Positions 6,406 to 8,475 of a DNA stretch of 8,475 nt are shown one piece after another. Under the pieces are notes generated by a model that had not been told where the DNA came from, did no database searches, and saw nothing but the letters and a program-made list of their open reading frames with translations. The stretch spans positions 1 to 8,475 of the forward strand of contig CAZKTS010000013.1 of NCBI GenBank assembly GCA_964555735.1, given 5' to 3'. The DNA is from CAZKTS01 sp964555735. Its GTDB lineage: Bacteria > Actinomycetota > Acidimicrobiia > IMCC26256 > PALSA-555. The position numbers and the translations under genes are program-made. How positions within the stretch are numbered: position 1 is the first letter of the stretch; the number at the start of each line of letters is the position of its first letter.

Positions 6406-6424
6406 GGACGCTCGCCTCTGGTCC

Positions 6425-8257
6425 CTACTCGCGCGGGACTTCTTCGACGACGGTAGCGCCGAGCTGCTCGCGCAGCAGACCCACGCCCGCGGGGTCGGCG
6501 TCGGGCGCGACGTCGACCGTCTCGCTGAGGTCGATGTCGGGTTCCTCGGGCTCGGGCTCCGACTCGGATGGTGGCGGCGGCTCGGCACCCGGCGCTTCGG
6601 CCGCGCGCGGCGCACCGCCGAGCGAGAACTGCTCCGCGGGCTCCAGCGTGAACTTGAGGTTCCGCCCCAGCCGCTCGGCCAACGCGGCGCGGATCGTGTC
6701 GGCTTCCTTCTTGAACCGCGGCTTGGCCGCTTCGAGCATCGCCGGGGGGATCCCGAACACCAGCACGCCGTCGTCGACGCGCAGCGGCTGGGCCGCCTGC
6801 ACCGCGCTGCGAGTCGCGACCGGGAGGTTCGGGAGGATCGCGCTCCACGCCACGATGACGTCGTCGACGTCGAGGGGCTCGGTGGCCGTGGTGGCGGCCG
6901 ACGGCGCCTCGGGGACGGCGTCCGCTGCCGGGGCGGGCGGCGGTGGCACGGGCGGGGGCGCAGGTGACGCGCCCCGCTCGCTGCGCAGCTCCGCGAGCGA
7001 CGCGCGCGGCTCGGGTGGCGCGGCGTCGGCGGACGCGGTCGCCGGGCGGGAGGGGGTCGCCGCGGCTGGTGGCGCGCCCGGTGCGGTCGGGGGCGCGCCA
7101 CCCGCGAGGGCCCGCTCGAGCCGTTCGATGCGCTCGACGACGGTCTGGAGCGGCGGCCCCGCGTCGCGCCGGCTCAGCCGCACCAGCGCGACCTCGAGGA
7201 CGAGACGAGGATCGGCAGCGTCCGTGCCGCGCATGTCGGTGACGGCCTGGCCGACCGTCTCGATCGTGCGCACCAGCGCCGCGTTCCCCAACGCCTGGCC
7301 CGTCTCGCGCAGGCGCGCCTGCTCGTCGTCGGGCAGGTCGACCCGCACACGCCCCGCGCCCGCCGTGAGCAGGAACGCATCGCGGGCCGACGCCAGAAGA
7401 TCCTCCGCGACGCGCCGGGGGTCGTGGCCGACCTGGAGCAGCTCCCCGAGCGCCAGGAGCGCGCCCGGCGCGTTCTCCTCGGCGATCGCCTCCAGCACGC
7501 TGAGGCGCAGCGCGAACGGCGCGCGGCCGAAGAGCTCTTGCACCGACTCGGCCCGCACGCCGCCGGTGCCGTGGGCGATCGCCTGGTCGAGCAACGACAG
7601 CGAGTCGCGGGCCGAGCCCGCACCGGCGGTCGCGATCACGGCCAGCGCCTCGGGCTCGGCGTCGATGCCCTCCTGTGCGCAGATGTCGGCGAGGAGTGCG
7701 GTGAGCACCTCGGTCGACATCAGCGTGAACTCGTAGTGCTGCGTGCGCGAGCGGATCGTGGGCAGCACCTTCTCGGGGTTCGTCGTCGCCAGCACGAACA
7801 CGACGTGCGGCGGCGCCTCCTCGAGCGTCTTCAGCAGCGCGTTCGACGCGGGCTCGGTGAGCATGTGGACCTCGTCGAGCACGTAGAGCTTCGCCCGCGA
7901 CCCGGGCGCGAGACCGAGCGCGGTGCTGTCGATGACGTCGCGGATGTTGTCGATGCCGCGGTTGGACGCGGCGTCGAGCTCACGGATGTCGAGGAAGCGA
8001 CCTTCGCCGATGGCGACGCAGTTGTCGCAGACACCGCACGGCTCGCCGTCGTCACCGAGGTTCGTGCAGTTGAGCGCCTTGGCGAGGATGCGGGCGGTGG
8101 TCGTCTTGCCCGTGCCCCGCGGCCCGGAGAAGAGGTAGGCGTGGCCGATGCGCTCCTCCCGCACCGCATTGCGGAGCGCGCTGGTGACGTGCTCCTGACC
8201 GACCAGCTCGGCGAACCGCTGGGGCCGGTACTTGCGGTAGAGCGACTGGTACGCCAT
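6425..8257 (-). CDS. dnaX: DNA polymerase III subunits gamma/tau (DnaX)
   Basis: A 610-aa clamp-loader ATPase that opens and loads the beta sliding clamp and, in its long tau form, ties the polymerase to the helicase. The N-terminus MAYQSLYRKYRPQRFAELVGQEHV is diagnostic and fixes the start at 8257; an upstream in-frame extension to 8317 adds only unrelated residues. Walker A is GPRGTGKT (45-52), the zinc-binding cysteines are 64, 74, 77 and 80, Walker B is LYVLDEVHML (124-133), sensor 1 is ATTN (157-160), the arginine finger is Arg171 in IRSRTQH, and GSARDSLSLLDQ (214-225) is sensor 2. The clamp-loader collar runs to about 365. A Pro/Ala linker at 387-455 leads to a tau-type C-terminal domain at about 461-540, an acidic stretch, and the terminal LLREQLGATVVEEV motif. 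No slippery sequence for a programmed shift to gamma is seen. No Shine-Dalgarno sequence precedes the start. Confidence 0.97.
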   Translation of the reverse strand: MAYQSLYRKYRPQRFAELVGQEHVTSALRNAVREERIGHAYLFSGPRGTGKTTTARILAKALNCTNLGDDGEPCGVCDNCVAIGEGRFLDIRELDAASNRGIDNIRDVIDSTALGLAPGSRAKLYVLDEVHMLTEPASNALLKTLEEAPPHVVFVLATTNPEKVLPTIRSRTQHYEFTLMSTEVLTALLADICAQEGIDAEPEALAVIATAGAGSARDSLSLLDQAIAHGTGGVRAESVQELFGRAPFALRLSVLEAIAEENAPGALLALGELLQVGHDPRRVAEDLLASARDAFLLTAGAGRVRVDLPDDEQARLRETGQALGNAALVRTIETVGQAVTDMRGTDAADPRLVLEVALVRLSRRDAGPPLQTVVERIERLERALAGGAPPTAPGAPPAAATPSRPATASADAAPPEPRASLAELRSERGASPAPPPVPPPPAPAADAVPEAPSAATTATEPLDVDDVIVAWSAILPNLPVATRSAVQAAQPLRVDDGVLVFGIPPAMLEAAKPRFKKEADTIRAALAERLGRNLKFTLEPAEQFSLGGAPRAAEAPGAEPPPPSESEPEPEEPDIDLSETVDVAPDADPAGVGLLREQLGATVVEEVPRE

Positions 8258-8265
8258 CGAGGCCG

Positions 8266-8271
8266 ACTGTA
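8266..8271 (-). promoter_or_regulatory. Likely -10 element of the dnaX promoter
   Basis: On the minus strand TACAGT lies 8 bases before the dnaX ATG. That distance places transcription start at or beside the start codon, fitting a leaderless mRNA, and there is no Shine-Dalgarno sequence to argue against it. The -35 region at about 8289-8294 reads GGGACC and is a poor match. The call rests on spacing and the good -10 hexamer. Confidence 0.4.
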
Positions 8272-8298
8272 CGCGGCGAGATGTCCGCGGTCCCCCGC

Positions 8299-8327
8299 TT
8301 GACCTGATCGAACACATGTTCTAGAGT
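8299..8327 (+). promoter_or_regulatory. Sigma-70-type promoter, divergent from dnaX
   Basis: TTGACC at 8299-8304 and TAGAGT at 8322-8327 are separated by exactly 17 bases, the optimum for housekeeping sigma factors; each hexamer is close to consensus. Transcription would start near 8333-8335 and run rightward towards the partial gene at 8422, leaving a leader of nearly 90 bases. A LexA-type operator fills the spacer and reaches the -10 box. Confidence 0.75.
8308..8323 (+). promoter_or_regulatory. LexA (SOS) box overlapping the promoter
   Basis: TCGAAC-ACAT-GTTCTA matches the SOS box of actinobacteria and Bacillus (GAAC-N4-GTTC core, TCGAAC-N4-GTTCGA in mycobacteria). The core half-sites are perfect and only the last two bases deviate from the full mycobacterial consensus. 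The box occupies the -35 to -10 spacer and the first two bases of the -10 hexamer, where a bound repressor would block RNA polymerase. Regulation by LexA, with induction on DNA damage, is the natural reading. It lies about 37 bases upstream of the proposed dnaX -10, so an effect on dnaX is less likely. Confidence 0.7.
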
Positions 8328-8421
8328 GGGGACGACTTCCTCGCATGACTTCCCCGAGTCCCGAGGCGAACCCCAGCTAGGTGCTGTGGGTGGGCCACGA
8401 AGCGACCAGGGAGGTGTCGAG

Positions 8422-8475
8422 ATGCTCCAGGATCTGCGCGAGGCGTTGCACGTGGTTGTGCGCGCGGCGGGGGAG
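8422..8475 (+). CDS. Partial CDS at the window edge, SOS-regulated gene of unknown identity
   Basis: Only the first 18 codons are present, reading MLQDLREALHVVVRAAGE, with no stop before the window edge. AGGGAGG at 8408-8414 lies 7 bases before the ATG, a strong ribosome binding site, and a promoter with a LexA-type box lies about 95 bases upstream, so this is a real gene start. The short amphipathic beginning is not enough to name a family. In mycobacteria, LexA boxes precede some 13E12-repeat (DUF222/HNH endonuclease) genes as well as repair genes, so a DUF222-HNH protein is one candidate; this is a guess from context only. Confidence 0.6.
   Translation, partial: MLQDLREALHVVVRAAGE

Noticed and set aside
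6700..6735. Possible programmed frameshift site for a gamma form of DnaX
   Set aside because: The AAG-AAG pair encoding Lys-Lys is not an A-rich slippery heptamer, is far past the usual position, and no following stem is obvious.
6228..7736. A 502-codon plus-strand frame opposite dnaX
   Set aside because: Ser/Arg/Ala-rich antisense shadow of dnaX, with no recognisable domain and no ribosome binding site evidence.
8328..8421. Signal recognition particle RNA gene, often near dnaX
   Set aside because: The conserved GGAAGGAAGCAGCC-type loop is absent, and the stretch is better explained as the leader of the gene at 8422.

Overview
The window is high-GC and almost fully coding. It resembles a chromosomal stretch of an actinobacterium: strong G/C third-position bias, GTG and TTG starts, several starts with no Shine-Dalgarno sequence but a TANNNT -10 box just upstream, the actinobacterial-style Ser-Arg-Thr variant of the DnaX arginine-finger motif, and a LexA box of the Bacillus/Actinobacteria GAAC-N4-GTTC type. 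I would guess Acidimicrobiia or a relative, but that is an inference from general style. No rRNA, tRNA, CRISPR array, transposase or integrase is visible, and no gene-free stretch exceeds 300 bases (the longest is 8258-8421, 164 bases).

Left part, plus strand (124-4828): an acetyl-CoA acetyltransferase (thiolase), then four membrane-protein genes in the same direction with short gaps: a DUF2207 protein with a possible lipobox, a small DUF2752 protein with a CPxCG motif, a DUF4328 protein, and a multi-span protein resembling the glycerophosphodiester phosphodiesterase membrane-domain/DUF975 type. The last two begin with long polyproline tails.

Middle: at 4845-4870 a perfect 11-bp GC-rich hairpin separates the plus-strand block from a convergent minus-strand block.

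Right part, minus strand (8257 down to 4895): dnaX (clamp-loader tau/gamma), ybaB/ebfC (nucleoid-associated protein), recR (recombination mediator), then a DUF4234 membrane protein with its own polyproline tail. dnaX-ybaB-recR is a classic conserved replication/repair cluster. The DUF4234 gene is an accessory passenger that shares its tail style with the two genes across the terminator.

Right edge: from the dnaX upstream region a plus-strand promoter (TTGACC-N17-TAGAGT) points out of the window. A LexA-type box (TCGAAC-ACAT-GTTC) lies between and partly over its elements. About 90 bases downstream, after a good ribosome binding site, an ORF starts and is cut by the window edge after 18 codons. 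This is a well-formed, apparently SOS-controlled transcription unit.

The most interesting points are the SOS-type promoter and its unidentified gene, and the set of three polyproline-tailed membrane proteins split over two convergent units. I see no strong evidence for a wholly new defence or mobile system here.
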